NCBI GenBank assembly: GCA_013433145.1
Contig: CM024170.1
Span: forward strand, 434,001 to 498,000
Direction: 5' to 3'
From: Ascaris suum
Lineage: Eukaryota > Nematoda > Chromadorea > Rhabditida > Ascarididae
DNA length: 64,000 bases
A program made the translations under genes and the position numbers. The notes beneath the pieces were generated by a model, which had not been told where the DNA came from, did no database searches, and worked only from the letters and a program-made list of their open reading frames with translations. This document shows positions 1 to 11,448 of this stretch, in pieces; within the stretch, counting starts at the first letter, position 1, and the number at the start of each line of letters is the position of its first letter.

Positions 1-554
1 TTCAGACTCCTTTTTCTGTAGTACTTCTGCATTCTATATTTCTCCCATTTCTGTTTTCCTTTAGTTTCACGAAAAAATTTGCCGTGCAATTTGTATCCGC
101 TCAATCATCGCACAACGCTTCGGAGATTCAAATTGAGTGTCTTGCTGTAATTATCTTGTTGACTTTCACTATCTTTAAGGCATTTCATTTTCGTATGCTG
201 CGCCACAATGTTTTGCCACCTATATTTCTTTTCCGTTGTTGTTTCGCTTTCTTAAAGTTTTTGGTATTCTTTTCCTTTTTACGCATACTTTGCGCATAAA
301 TAACTTCTGCTTTGAACTTACCAATTATTTATCAATAATTTATCTTCCCACTATTTTTGTTGTTGTTTACCTTTGCCTGTATTTCTCTGTCTTCGCATTT
401 ATTTATACTTCAGACTTCGCCTATACTTTTAACTCTGCTTTTTCATTAGTTATTTCTTATTTGTTTTGTGATTCATTGGTTTAAAGAAAGTCGTTGCAAA
501 GATGTTGTTTGATAACTTATAAAGTTTAATGTATACCTATTATCCTTTTTTTAG
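1..554. other. T-rich non-coding stretch upstream of ELP2 exon
   Basis: No convincing coding exon is seen. The stretch is rich in T and ends in a polypyrimidine run plus TTAG acceptor directly before the ELP2 exon, so at least its right part is probably an ELP2 intron. Short open frames here have no splice-site support. Confidence 0.5.
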
Positions 555-751
555 GCAAGTCAGCGAGCTCATGCATCGATAATGCTTTGGGATACGGATC
601 GTTGGGAACGCCATGCAGAGCTTCTTCATCATCAGCTTACAGTCACTCAGTTAGAGTTCTCTCCCGATGATTCCATGCTGCTCTCTGTTTCGCGAGATCG
701 GACGTTTGCGCTTTTTTCACATGCGAACGGAAAAACTTATTATTGCAGGTG
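555..751 (+). CDS. elp2: Elongator complex protein 2 (ELP2), internal exon
   Basis: The exon opens after a CTTTTTTTAG acceptor and reads ASQRAHASIMLWDTDRW, then HHQLTVTQLEFSPDDS and LLSVSRDRTFALF. This matches the ELP2 WD40 region with the pattern HASI-LW-T, H-LTVTQ-FSP, LL-VSRDRT, where the human protein has HSLTVTQMAFSP and VSRDRTWSL. ELP2 is the WD40 scaffold subunit of Elongator, which modifies wobble uridines of tRNAs. The exon ends at a GT donor at 749 or 752; I cannot decide between them. The frame stops just after the second donor, as expected for intron. No flanking ELP2 exon was identified: the preceding part of the gene would lie left of the window, and the following WD blades are not found before the telomeric array. 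Either the next intron is long or the gene is broken here. The family assignment is strong; the gene's completeness is unknown. Confidence 0.8.
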
Positions 752-3700
752 GTAATTGTCGCGTAAAGAACAAAATGAAGTAGCACCCGCCACTATCAAG
801 TACTTTTCCCAGGTAGAATTAATATTCAAAAATTGATAAAGGACGCACGAGTGGGGAGAGGCTTAGTATAGCATGTCAGTTGTGATCAAGTTAAAACTTT
901 CCGTCGTCATACGGCCCTATCCTACGACAGTTGCGAGTCGGGTATAAAACGAATGCGTGGAGATGAGAAAGGGAAGGGAAAGGATCGAAGTAGGTAAAAA
1001 TCACAGGAGGGAGGCGAGAGGAGGGGATATGGGAGATCACAAGCCGGTGCACACGAGGATTGGTTCTTACTGGGCTCCTATCTGCACTAGGCTCTCCTAC
1101 TTCCATACCGCTGCTTTTGTTCCTGCTGTCCTTTATCTTTTTCGGCTCTCCCCTTCCCTTTCTCACTTTCACATATCTTCCCAATACCCCTTCACCTTCA
1201 TCAGACTGTCCTCGACCCGCATTTGCGACCTGGTGGTGTCATATGATCTCGAAACGTCGTGACTTTGTCACTGACATATGGGCACAAAGTATAGGATAAT
1301 CACAAAGGGGGCGTGGGGTAGGCTTTTTGTGCTTATGCACATTCGGGGCGGTCAGAACTGGACGATTGATTATGCTGAAATTCCGACTACAGGAAAATCA
1401 GCGGAATTTTTAAACAACTAAAATCTGAAGTTTTGCTTTGGTCCCTTATGAAAGTGGAGACAACTTCTTCATAATTATAACTCCAAAAATGCAAATAGGT
1501 CTGATGGGCGCGCCTAATCCACTTCACAAAGTCCCATTATCTAGGTGAACAGGATAAGTTGAGACTACGCGATCTGAGTGTAAAATGATTAGTCGACTTT
1601 AGCTTAGGCAAGCATTTTAGCTAATTGAGGGTGAATTTGCTCCTGTTCGCTATACACGCTTTCCTAATGTGGTCTTAAGCCAGTCAGTGGCAAAAAGAAG
1701 ACAAAAGTGACACGAGAACTGTTCTAGAGGTTACACGGTTTGGGTGAGGAGGCAGCGAAGGTTTACCTTGTTTGCCGGTTAGTGGCAACCTAGCATCAAA
1801 CGACATACCTTATTTCATGATTCAAAAATGGCTTTTCGCTTTTTGTTCGCTTTTCCTCCTTGCAATTTCCTTGACAAGAGCACTGACTGGAACCATCTGT
1901 CCAGATGTATATTTGAACATGCACTAGTGATGTCCTTGAAAGTTTTCTGGCACAGAAAAAAATTTCATGAGAACATTCTGATGCTCCCATGTCACCTCCA
2001 ATATACGGGCATCAGAATGGTCTGACTAAATTTTCTTATTGAAGCCTCGAATTTTCAATTCTTGCAAATTGTGGCCATATCTGCTAGTATTCCATTATTT
2101 CATTGGTCTTAGGTGAACCTTTCCTGGCTCTGGAACAAATCTGCCTACTAAAATATCTTGCTTTATTTAATAATTGTAGGGTCGCTACCCATCGATGGGG
2201 TTGGATAGAACGTTGGATCAGTGCAGCACTTTCAGTGTTGAATATGCTGACGATGAAGGTTTCTTATAACATTTCCTTTCACAGCGCGTTTATTGCCAAC
2301 CGGAGCATAATGAATGCCATCAAGCCGTAACACATTTTTATGTTCGTTCTTTGCATCTTATTTTTCGTCACTTCTATTCGCAACCTGAAGACTAATAAAT
2401 ATCGTTATGCTGTAGCACTGTTTTTGCTCAAATCAACAACTGAGGAATTATAATGCGTGTCATGATATTAGTGTGGAAAATCTTTACAACTTATCACCGT
2501 TGTTGCAACTTATTAAGTTTATCATATAAACAGTGACGTTATAGATAGTGAAAACACTGACATGGGAACTTAGGAAAAATTATAGAACATTGTGTCCTTC
2601 AGCAAACCCCAAAAAGTAGGAATTATTATGCTGTTAGTGCTGCTTCCCACGAATATGCAAGTTACCTCTTATTGTTGAGGTACCTTGGAACTAAATAAAA
2701 TTAAAGTTTACTTTCATTTAACTTATAAAATGATGCGTTTTGGAGAGAAAAGCAGGAAGCGAAAGCTGCCATGCCGAAATCAAACGCGAAAATAAAAGAA
2801 CGAGCAGACGCAGTGTGTGCGCACACATGCATCATTTCCCAGATGTGTGCAGAGAACGCGGTTCGCGGAAAACATTTCGGTTCTGTGAGGGCGAGGGGAG
2901 GGTATGAGGTCAGAAAAAGAGGGAAGACGTATGAGGAAACAGAGAAATTACTGTCGTCTGTGACCTAACGTTGCTAAATTTACTGCGTAGATTCTTGTCC
3001 AGCTAGCAGAATGAGCACTGGGGCGCTGTGCACCGAGAAATGGGATGAAAGAGTTTCTTTCGAGCGTTTGGAGTGGGGCATTCTTCGCTAGCGTATTTTT
3101 GACATTCAGATCGTGATATTTTTCCCATGGCGTATTCTGCGATTTAGGATATACTTACGTTGAGAGTGCATTGCGAAGCTGTAATGCATTGTCTGGGGTA
3201 CGTAAGAATGGAGTCTTTTATCAGATGCCAAAACTTATTCGAAGAAAATGTTGTGCCTAATTGGAGAATCTTATTTTAATATTCTTCCTCTTTTCTCATT
3301 TCTCAACTTTGCGTCCAGTTTTTAGTGGAGTAGGTCGTTGAGTATTTCAGGCCGAATCGTTGATATCATCGAAAAAGTGCCACAGCTTCCGAGGCAGAAA
3401 TTGCATGAATGCCTTGATCGCAAACCGGGATGATGGGGTTTGTTGGCTGAGTGTGTGGCATTTTTCGTCGAAAACTGGCGGACACCGCTACCAGATAACC
3501 GTAATGCTGCCCGTCGTGCAGGTCACCGCATTGTGGTCAGAGTTATCAGATGTTTGACTTGAACTTTTAATTCATGTACTTAGTTGCTACTTGCTGTTGC
3601 ATGTTCGCATACTTAATACATCGAAGTCTTTTTAGCGATCATATTTCATGAAATAGACGTCGCGCAAAAAAGGTCAACAGGCTTAAGTACCAACATAGGT

Positions 3701-5018
3701 CACTATTCTAGTGACCTGTAGTGGTCATAAGCGTGAATTACCTGGGCAGATGCTGTTTTCAATATTAAAAGATACAGATTTTATAAGGCCCTGACACGCA
3801 CTTTACACTTTGTGAGGTGCAGTTTGTATGAAGAGGTAAGGTGAGATAATTTGGGATAGCAAATTAGCAGACGGCCACACAGATGCAAAAATAAATGAAC
3901 GTGTACGTACATACAACTGTGCACACGGTCTTTACAAATGAGCATCTGTAAAGGCATAAAGAAACTGGGTTGAACGCTATCCCACTGACTTGAAACTTAT
4001 CACTGTTTTTCCTCGTGTTTGAAATTTTCAAAAATTGATATGATTTCATAGAGTTTGCTTTTTGAGTGCTGGGAGGCGCTGCAGTGTACCACTCGTTGGA
4101 TTAAGGCGTCCGAATAAGGGATTGCTTAAGCGCGTGGGGCAGTAGCTTATGAGGTATATTTTTTCGTCCTGATTCCGAAAGATCGCACTTGCATTCCTCT
4201 TTGCTTATTGCTGCCTTCTTATCTATTTTCTCTTCTTCTTGTTTCCTTCATATTGCATAAAATGTTAAAGTGAATTACTGGGCTGATGCTGGACTTCTCT
4301 GGAGGGAAGTTTTTCGATATTTTTTTAAACATTGAAATTGCTTATTTTAATATGCTTCTTAATAGCGAAACTTAAACTGCTTCATGCGTTAGGCTTTTAT
4401 TTGATGTTTACGAATAAGCTAAAAAGAGGTGCAGCGGTGATTTATTCTGCAGAAGAAAACAGGCAAATTCTGCCAGCGTCATTTATAAGATTTTGCCATC
4501 TCTGACCACTGTTGTAGTGCGTTTTATCGATTTTTTTTTCCTTATTTCGTTAGTACTCCATTTGTGAGAGATTGTAGGAATCAGTGAAATTTCTCGCTGT
4601 TAGCACTGAGCGTGGATGATAAATGATAAACCAACACACTTCGCGCCCCTCTATGCCATAGAAAGCGTCGATTTTAGTATTTTGAATGCATCATCTTAGC
4701 TGATCTGTAGCAAAGGTGCACAAGAAGCGCTTCTGCCTCGTTCTCTATTATTTCTATTCATGACCTTAATTTATTTATTCACCCATTTACATTTATGTGT
4801 ATGTTTATTTGTTTATTCATTTATGTATTTGGAAACGCGCATGCACATGTACATCATTGGTCTCTGCCGGATTTTTCTGAAAAGGAGTTGCGAAGGGTTG
4901 ACGTTGTTTTGCTTTTCCAATTCCTTATGGTAGGAGTATTGGGGCGTTAATCAAAAAAAGTATATGTGGAAGAGTCTGCATACGTACTTGGCCCATTCAT
5001 TCTCGTTCGCTTCACATG

Positions 5019-5020
<2 letters not shown>
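752..5020. other. Unassigned sequence, possible ELP2 intron
   Basis: No gene could be supported in this 4.3 kb. Two exon-like windows on the plus strand have fair splice signals but no recognisable product. One is about 2180-2257 (acceptor TTGTAG, donor AAG/GTTTCT). The other starts near 3353 after TATTTCAG and is open in more than one frame. A GC-richer, purine/pyrimidine-biased block lies at about 890-1330. The rest is AT-rich with no repeats of note. Confidence 0.4.

Positions 5021-5096
<76 letters not shown>
5021..5096. repeat. (TA)n microsatellite
   Basis: Pure alternating AT/TA tract of about 76 bp. It directly abuts the left arm of the foldback element. Confidence 0.95.
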
Positions 5097-5099
<3 letters not shown>

Positions 5100-5317
5100 G
5101 AATCCAAGACTTGACTGTATTAGAGTTGCCCACATATTTGTGCCGGTTTCAAAGAAAAAAAAAGATGAGACCGAATCGTCGATTTTCATTGCCTAACCAA
5201 CGCAAAGCAGCAAACAACTTTTCAGCATACCACTGAAACGCGAAATGCACGGAAACCAGGCACCTGCAACGCAAAGCACATACAACGCAAAGCAAACTTT
5301 TTTGATCGACACAATTT

Positions 5318-5379
<62 letters not shown>

Positions 5380-5416
5380 ATATATATATTGTATTTGCTT
5401 GGTATATATATATATT

Positions 5417-5475
<59 letters not shown>

Positions 5476-5565
5476 CGTTGTATGTGCTTGGTATATATAT
5501 ATATATATATATTGGTATATATATATATATATATGCGTTGTGTGTGCTTGGTATATATATATATT

Positions 5566-5654
<89 letters not shown>

Positions 5655-5877
5655 CAAATTGTATCGATCAAAAAAGTTTGGTTTGCGTTGTATGTGCTTT
5701 GCGTTGCAGGTGCCTGGATTCCGTGCATTTCGCGTTTCAGTGGTATGCTGAGAAGTTGTTTGCTGCTTTGCGTTGGTTAGACAATGAAAATCGACGATTC
5801 GGTCTCATCTTTTTTTTTTTTTGAAACCGGCACAAATATGTGGGCAACTCTAATACAGTCAAGCCTTGGATTCTTCT
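5097..5877. repeat. Large inverted repeat (foldback element) with TA-rich loop
   Basis: The left arm at 5097-5321 is the reverse complement of the right arm at 5652-5877. Both arms carry, in opposite orientation, the segments GAAGAATCCAAG, GACTGTATTAGAGTTGCC, TTTGTGCCGGTTTCAAA and ACCACTGAAACGCG, with only about eight to ten mismatches over ~225 bp by eye. The ~330 bp loop is (TA)n interrupted by GCGTTGTATGTGCTTGG and TATTGG motifs; related GCGTTG-TATGTGCTT words also occur at the inner ends of the arms. No transposase frame is present. It may be a foldback/MITE-type element inserted into a TA tract, a hairpin-derived palindrome, or an assembly artefact. Confidence 0.9.
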
Positions 5878-6720
5878 ACACTGATGCAACATGTGAAAAT
5901 ATTCAAAAAGAAAGCTGCTTGAAAGTTCAGCTTGTAGGAAACGACGCAGTTAGCTTGGCATTTAAAATTGAGACTTGTTCGTTAAGGTAAAACTCATGCG
6001 TAATTGACCATCATTGAGCAAACTGGGATACTCTACACATTTATTTCCTCTAAGTGATATAGTAACTGCTGCCGATATTAATTAAATTTTTTTCATTTTC
6101 CAATTTAAATTTATCGTCTGGCACTATTTGTCATCATATTATATTCCTCCTCCTTCAGAGTGGATCAGATATCCATCAAACTTCAGTGATTTAAGGAGTT
6201 AAAAATTCATCATGTTTTATATCTCACTGAGCACTCTTCTACTACCTTTGTCCGTAAATATGTCTTTATATCTCATATAAAACCTCAATCACTCGACGCT
6301 CTCATAATCTAGGAGGGCGAAAACATTACAGGCATTAGTGGAAACAGTTTGCCTTAGCAAGCAGCAACTATGGGTTCTTCAAAGAATTTCCTTAAAAAAT
6401 TTGGAAAAAGGTGAAATTTTTTCGGCGGCTCACTGCGACGAGATTCGATGCTCGGAAGCGATGTCTGCAATTCAGCAAGTTCATTTTTTCAAATATTTCA
6501 TTGGAGCATCAAGTGATGAAAGCTCTAAGCGCCAATGCTTCCTTTTAATGCTGTAAGCTTCTTATGTTCACTCAGCGATGAACACATTGTGTTTGTTAAA
6601 AAGTTCTCCGCATATCCTGTTGTTGTATTTCTCATTCAGTTCGTTCAGGCAGACTTGCTTGTTTTATCTTCTTTGGCGAAGTCCATGTAAAGGTATGTTG
6701 AATGAAAATTCAGTTTAACC
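5878..6720. other. No gene seen
   Basis: AT-rich sequence between the foldback element and the telomeric array. A 72-codon open frame at 6338-6556 (+) lacks convincing splice or start context and resembles no family known to me. Confidence 0.4.
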
Positions 6721-8690
6721 GCCCCTAAGCCTAAGAACTAAGCCCCAACAGAATCAGATTAATCCCCAAGCCTCGGCCTACTAAGCCTAAACCTAAGCAC
6801 TCAGTCTAAGCCTACGCAACCCTAAGCCTAAGCCCTAAGCCTATGCCCAACCCCAGGCCCAAGCACAAGACCTAAGAATACGACCTAAGCTTAAGCAAAC
6901 GGGAAAAGCCTAGGCTAACCTTACATGAATACTTTCTCGTTCAACGCCGTCAGTGTTGTTCTAACGACTGCATTCAAAAGGAGAATATATCCTGCTAGCC
7001 GTTCCATACGGTTTCCTAACGCACCTACAAGATTTTGCCTTCGCTACGTATCCTGTGATTCGTCGCACTAAGCCTAAACCTAGGGCCAAGCCTAACCCTG
7101 GGACTAAGGCCAAGCCTGACACCAAGATCAAATCTAAGCCTAAATCTAAGGCCAAGCCTCACTTCAAGAAAAGAGTAACCCTAAGCTAAGGCCAAGTTTA
7201 AGCCTGAGCCTAAGTCAAGCCCCAGCTTTAGGCCAGGTTTAACCCTGAGCCTAAGGCCAAGTTTCAGCCTGTGCCCAAGCCCCATTGTCAGTTTAAGGCC
7301 TTGTTTAAGCCTAAGCCGAAGCCTAAGCCTAAGCCTAAGAACAAGCCCAAGCTAAGGCCAGTTTTAAACTTGAGTTGGGCCAAGTGTCAAATTAAGGCCA
7401 ACTTTAAGCCTAAGCCCAAGGCCAAGCGTCAGTTTGAGGCCTGGTTTAACCCAAAGCCTAATGCCAAGTTAAGCCTAAGCCTAAGGCCAAGCCTAAGCTT
7501 AGGGCTAAGCTTGAGCCTAAGAATAAGGCGAAGTTTAAGCCTAAGCAAAAGGCTAAGCATCAGTTTAAGGCCATGTTTAGGCCTAGCCTAAGCCTAAGCC
7601 TAAGAACAAGCCTAAGCTTAAGGCCAAGAATAAGCCTAAGCTTAAGGCCAAGTTTAAGCCTAAGCGTAAGGCCATGCCTAAGCTTAAGGCCAAGTTTAAG
7701 ACTAAGAATAAAGCCAAGTATAAGCCTAAGCTTAAGGCCAAGTTTAAGACTAAGAATAAGGCCAAGTATAAGCCTAAGCTTAAGGCCAAGTTTAAGCCTA
7801 TGCCTAAGCTTAAGCCTCAGCTTAAGGCCAAGAATAAGCCTAAGCTTAAGGCCAAGTTTAAGACTAACAATAAGGCCAAGTATAAGCCTAAGCTTAAGGC
7901 CAAGTTTAAGCCTAAGCGTAAGGCCAAGCCTAAGCTTAAGGCTAAGCTTGAGCCCAAGAATAAGGCGAAGTTTAAGCCTAAGCAAAAGGCTAAGCATCAG
8001 TTTAAGGCCATGTTTAGGCCTAGCCTAAGCCTAAGCCTAAGAACAAGCCTAAGCTTAAGGCCAAGAATAAGCCTAAGCTTAAGGCCAAGTTTAAGCCTAA
8101 GCGTAAGGCCAAGCCTAAGCTTAAGGCCAAGTTTAAGACTAAGAATAAGGCCAAGTATAAGCCTAAGCTTAAGGCCAAGTTTAAGCCTATGCCTAAGCTT
8201 AAGCCTAAGAATAAGGCCAAGTTTAATCCTAAGCAAAAGGCTAAGCATCAGTTTACGGCCATGTTTAGGCCTAGCCTAAGCCTAAGCGTAAGGCCAAGCC
8301 TAAGCTTAAGGCCAAGAATAAGCCTAAGAATAAGGCGAAGTTTAAGCCTAAGCAAAAGGCTAAGCATCAGTTTAAGGCCATGTTTAGGCCTAGCCTAAGC
8401 CTAAGCCAAAGAACAAGCCTAAGCTTAAGGCCAAGAATAAGCCTAAGCTTAAGCCTAAGCCCAAGTTTAAGCCTAAGCTTAAGGCCAAGAAGAAGCCTAA
8501 GCCTAAGAACAAGCCTAAGCTTAAGGCCAAGAATAAGCCTAAGCTAAGGCCAAGTTTAAGCCTAAGCTTAAGGCCAAGAAGAAGCCTAAGCGTAAGGCCA
8601 AGCCTAAGCTTAAGGCCAAGTTTAAGCCTAAGCTTAAGGCCAAGTTTAAGCCTAAGCCTAAGCCTAAGCCTAGGCCTTAGCCCTCAGCCT
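6721..8690 (-). repeat. Interstitial telomeric repeat array 1 (degenerate TTAGGC)
   Basis: The array consists of hexamers GCCTAA on the plus strand (TTAGGC on the minus strand), the canonical nematode telomere unit, mixed with variants GCTTAA, GGCCAA, GTTTAA, GAATAA and GAACAA. The variants recur in higher-order blocks, for example AAGCCTAAGCTTAAGGCC, and from about 7.5 kb whole blocks of a few hundred bases are repeated. The array is interrupted at about 6905-7070 by non-telomeric sequence. Purer GCCTAA hexamers lie at the right end just before 8690. The orientation is that expected for a chromosome end facing left, yet 6.7 kb of ordinary DNA lies further left, so the array is interstitial here. 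Confidence 0.93.
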
Positions 8691-8691
8691 T

Positions 8692-9492
8692 ACATTTAGC
8701 ATGACTTCACAAGCATTCCTCTCGTTGCTGAACTTGCCAGGGTTGCAAACAAGTCTGGACAGCTTTAACGGGCTGCACAGCTTCATATCGACAGCCATAT
8801 GGAAAGTCTCATTTGTAGGTTGATGCAGAAATTTTTTAATTATCAGCGAAACCTGCGCAATTCACTGCCTCTTTGTGATTACATGTGACCGTCACTACTC
8901 GTTACTGCCCAGTGATCACCATGCTGCTGCCTTGAACGTTTCTGAATCTTTGTTCGGAGTAACAGCCTATTTAGCTTCAGCTGTCAGAAAAAGCGACAAC
9001 AGAATTTTCAGCTTATTGCCGGTGCATTCTCGAGAAGTATGATATGATGCATTACCTGCCAGCAAGGATCGTTGCCCCATCTCAGGATCACTGCTTTGTG
9101 TGCTCTGAAATAGCTCCCTTGCTCCGCTCCTTTTGTTGCGCAATCAGCTTTGATTTCGTTTCCGCATTCTCACCACTGACTGCCTTATGATGAAGGCACT
9201 ACCACTAGAAGTACAATGGCATGCAGCTATTCGGAACTACGAGCGTGGGAAAACATCGTGAAAATTTTTCTTTGGGTTTATTTCCATCTCATTGGTATTC
9301 TAAATAAAGGCTTGCAGCACAACCGAGTAACACTCCTAGATAAGAGCTTTTCGTGGACCCCAAATACGGTAAAGGCGAAAAATTCTGCGCTTGAGGATTA
9401 ACTTTGATTCCTTGTTTAAAACTGTCCAGACTTTTTTACTACCCTGGCAACTTCAGCAACGAGAGGAATGCTTGTGAAGTCATGCTAAATGT
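8692..9492. mobile_element. Non-autonomous inverted-repeat DNA transposon (MITE-like), copy 1
   Basis: The 801 bp element has long terminal inverted repeats. The left end begins ACATTTAGCATGACTTCACA, and the right end is the reverse complement, ending AGTCATGCTAAATGT. The match continues inward through AAGCATTCCTCTCGTTGCTG, GCCAGGGT and GTCTGGACAG, giving about 75-80 bp arms with a few mismatches and a small indel. The bases just outside (TT left, TA right) are compatible with a short TA-type target duplication, but this is not certain. The interior has no transposase frame; a 61-codon frame at 9216-9401 is probably chance. The element sits exactly at the inner edge of telomeric array 1. Confidence 0.8.
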
Positions 9493-10347
9493 TACAAACT
9501 ACATGTAAAACACCCATTTTTGTGACGTCTGCCAGAGGTTGTCGTTTTTTAACAAGTGCAAATTGGACTGCACATGTACATTTGCCAAAAGAGTTTATCG
9601 CATCACAAGTTTCGGTCAAAAGAAGTGAGGGATGAAAGAAGGAACCCTGAAGCGAAGAAGTGAGGCATGAAAAACAAAAACTGAAACATTAGCTCCATAG
9701 CAAGGAATTTCACTTAACAAAAACATTGAACAACGATAGGCAGTAAGGACGCGTTGTTTCTCACAGAAAGCCGTTCAGAACGCTATATAAGGAGCATTCT
9801 TGTTGAAGATTAAGGCGGCGTTTCGACAATTCGAGTGTACTTGGAGAAATCTGAGGGTCATTCATTCAGCCATTGTCACCTGAAATGTTTTCAATGAACA
9901 GAAAGTGATAAGAACTGCGACGATATATACTGAGGACGTTTCCTCTTCCGCAACTGTACATCTGCAAATTCTGGCATGCTGGAAGGTCCGGATATAGGAC
10001 ACCATGGTCCCATTTGCACTCATACTTCCCTCACAAAACGAGCAGAATAGAGACTGCCTTAAGCGCGCGATGTTGTTGCTGGAGGGGCTGCTCCCTTTGT
10101 AGCGCATGCGCAGATACCTCACGCCTATGTTCGGACGAGTTAAACCTGGCATGTTTGCCACTCGAGTGCTATTAATTTCACATGCCTTATGATCTTGCTT
10201 ACTGTTGACTCGCGATTTCTGCCTGTGTTCTCTGAGATGTGCGTTGAATTTCATGCAATACATATGAGCAGTTGTGCTGGAAAGATAAACTGTACTTACT
10301 GCTGCATATTTCAAATTGAGTTGGCTTAGCATTCGATGCACAGAATT
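9493..10347. repeat. Spacer S between transposon and unit C
   Basis: No gene is seen. Bases 8683-10285 are repeated almost identically at 18298-19900, including the transposon; one visible substitution is at 10036 versus 19651. Identity ends abruptly after GCTGGAAAGA, and about 60 bp of junction sequence specific to this copy follow before unit C. A 159-codon minus-strand frame at 9862-10341 is open in both copies but has no recognisable motif or splice support. Confidence 0.7.
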
Positions 10348-11448
10348 TTATGCCCCACTTACGTTGTCACTTTCGTATTCCTTTCCACTTATTTACATAC
10401 TGGTTGTTGTTTTCACTTGAGTGCAGTATTCCTTTCCACATTTACAACTGTTTTGTGTTTCCGAGTGCAGCAATTCTACGCTCCCGTATCCGCTAATTGC
10501 GTATCCGAAGTCCGTACCGGAACAGCGGAAAGTGGAAAATATCCTCAAGGAGGTGAACGTATAGGCGCCGAAAATTCAGCAATAGGCGGTAGACCTTCTG
10601 TTGCACTTTAGTCTTGGAAAACTGCGAACGTATTCTGTTATACTTCCGAATTTCATTGTGATAATGACATTCCATGGTATAAAAAATGCAAACACTTCTC
10701 GTCAGCAAATCGCTATCAGCATCTTATAGGAGCCCATACCTGAATGAGTAATTGACATAGAAACGCCGATGACACTTTAATTGTGATCGATTCACTTACA
10801 AAAAAACAAATTTTTAAGACTGTTGAATAAGAATGTATGATAAAAGCTCAGTACCGGACTGGATGTTTCGCATAACGGAGTTTTCTCCATGAAATGCTTA
10901 GCAGAACGTAGATATATGAGACACAGGATAGCACTAGCCAGACTTTTTGACAAGTTAGCAGATTGTTTTAAGCCACCAAACAAAATTCAACGGTAGAGTC
11001 ATTTTCCACTGGCGTCATATTCGTGCGTCCTCGACGGCATGTTTTATATCCACGTTGCCATAGATTTTTCTCCCCCAAATCTACGTCCGAAGGCCGAACT
11101 ACAAAGCAGCAACGTTTGAGCCTCAAACAAGATGTGGGCAAGCATGACATACCTCAGACTTATTGGCATTGCTTTCAGCTGCTTTGGCGTCTGGAATCCA
11201 CAAACCACTATCGATGCACCTGTGCAAGTGGTAAAGAAACACTTCATGATCCATTTTTTCGGCCACCGCCTGAAGACGCTCCACTTCCTTGCTGGCAAAC
11301 GCTTCCTTCATCTCCTGCAAAAGAGCGTAGACCTCCATAAGTAGATATTTTGAATGAGTCATGAAATAGGCACCTTCAGTTTTCAGCCGCCAGCGGACAT
11401 GAGTTAGAAAGCAACAAAATATTTAACTTTTTAATCTCATACCCAGTA

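Noticed and set aside
5193..5824. Several Tyr-Ile repeat frames of 130-170 codons on both strands
   Set aside because: They are translations of (TA)n and the palindrome loop; the same applies at 15001-15405, 25154-25501, 33673-34023 and 55931-56181.
7271..8398. Long open frames encoding Lys-Pro-Lys-Ala or Leu-Ser-Leu-Arg repeats on both strands
   Set aside because: They are translations of degenerate telomeric hexamers, which lack stop codons in several frames. They are not proteins.
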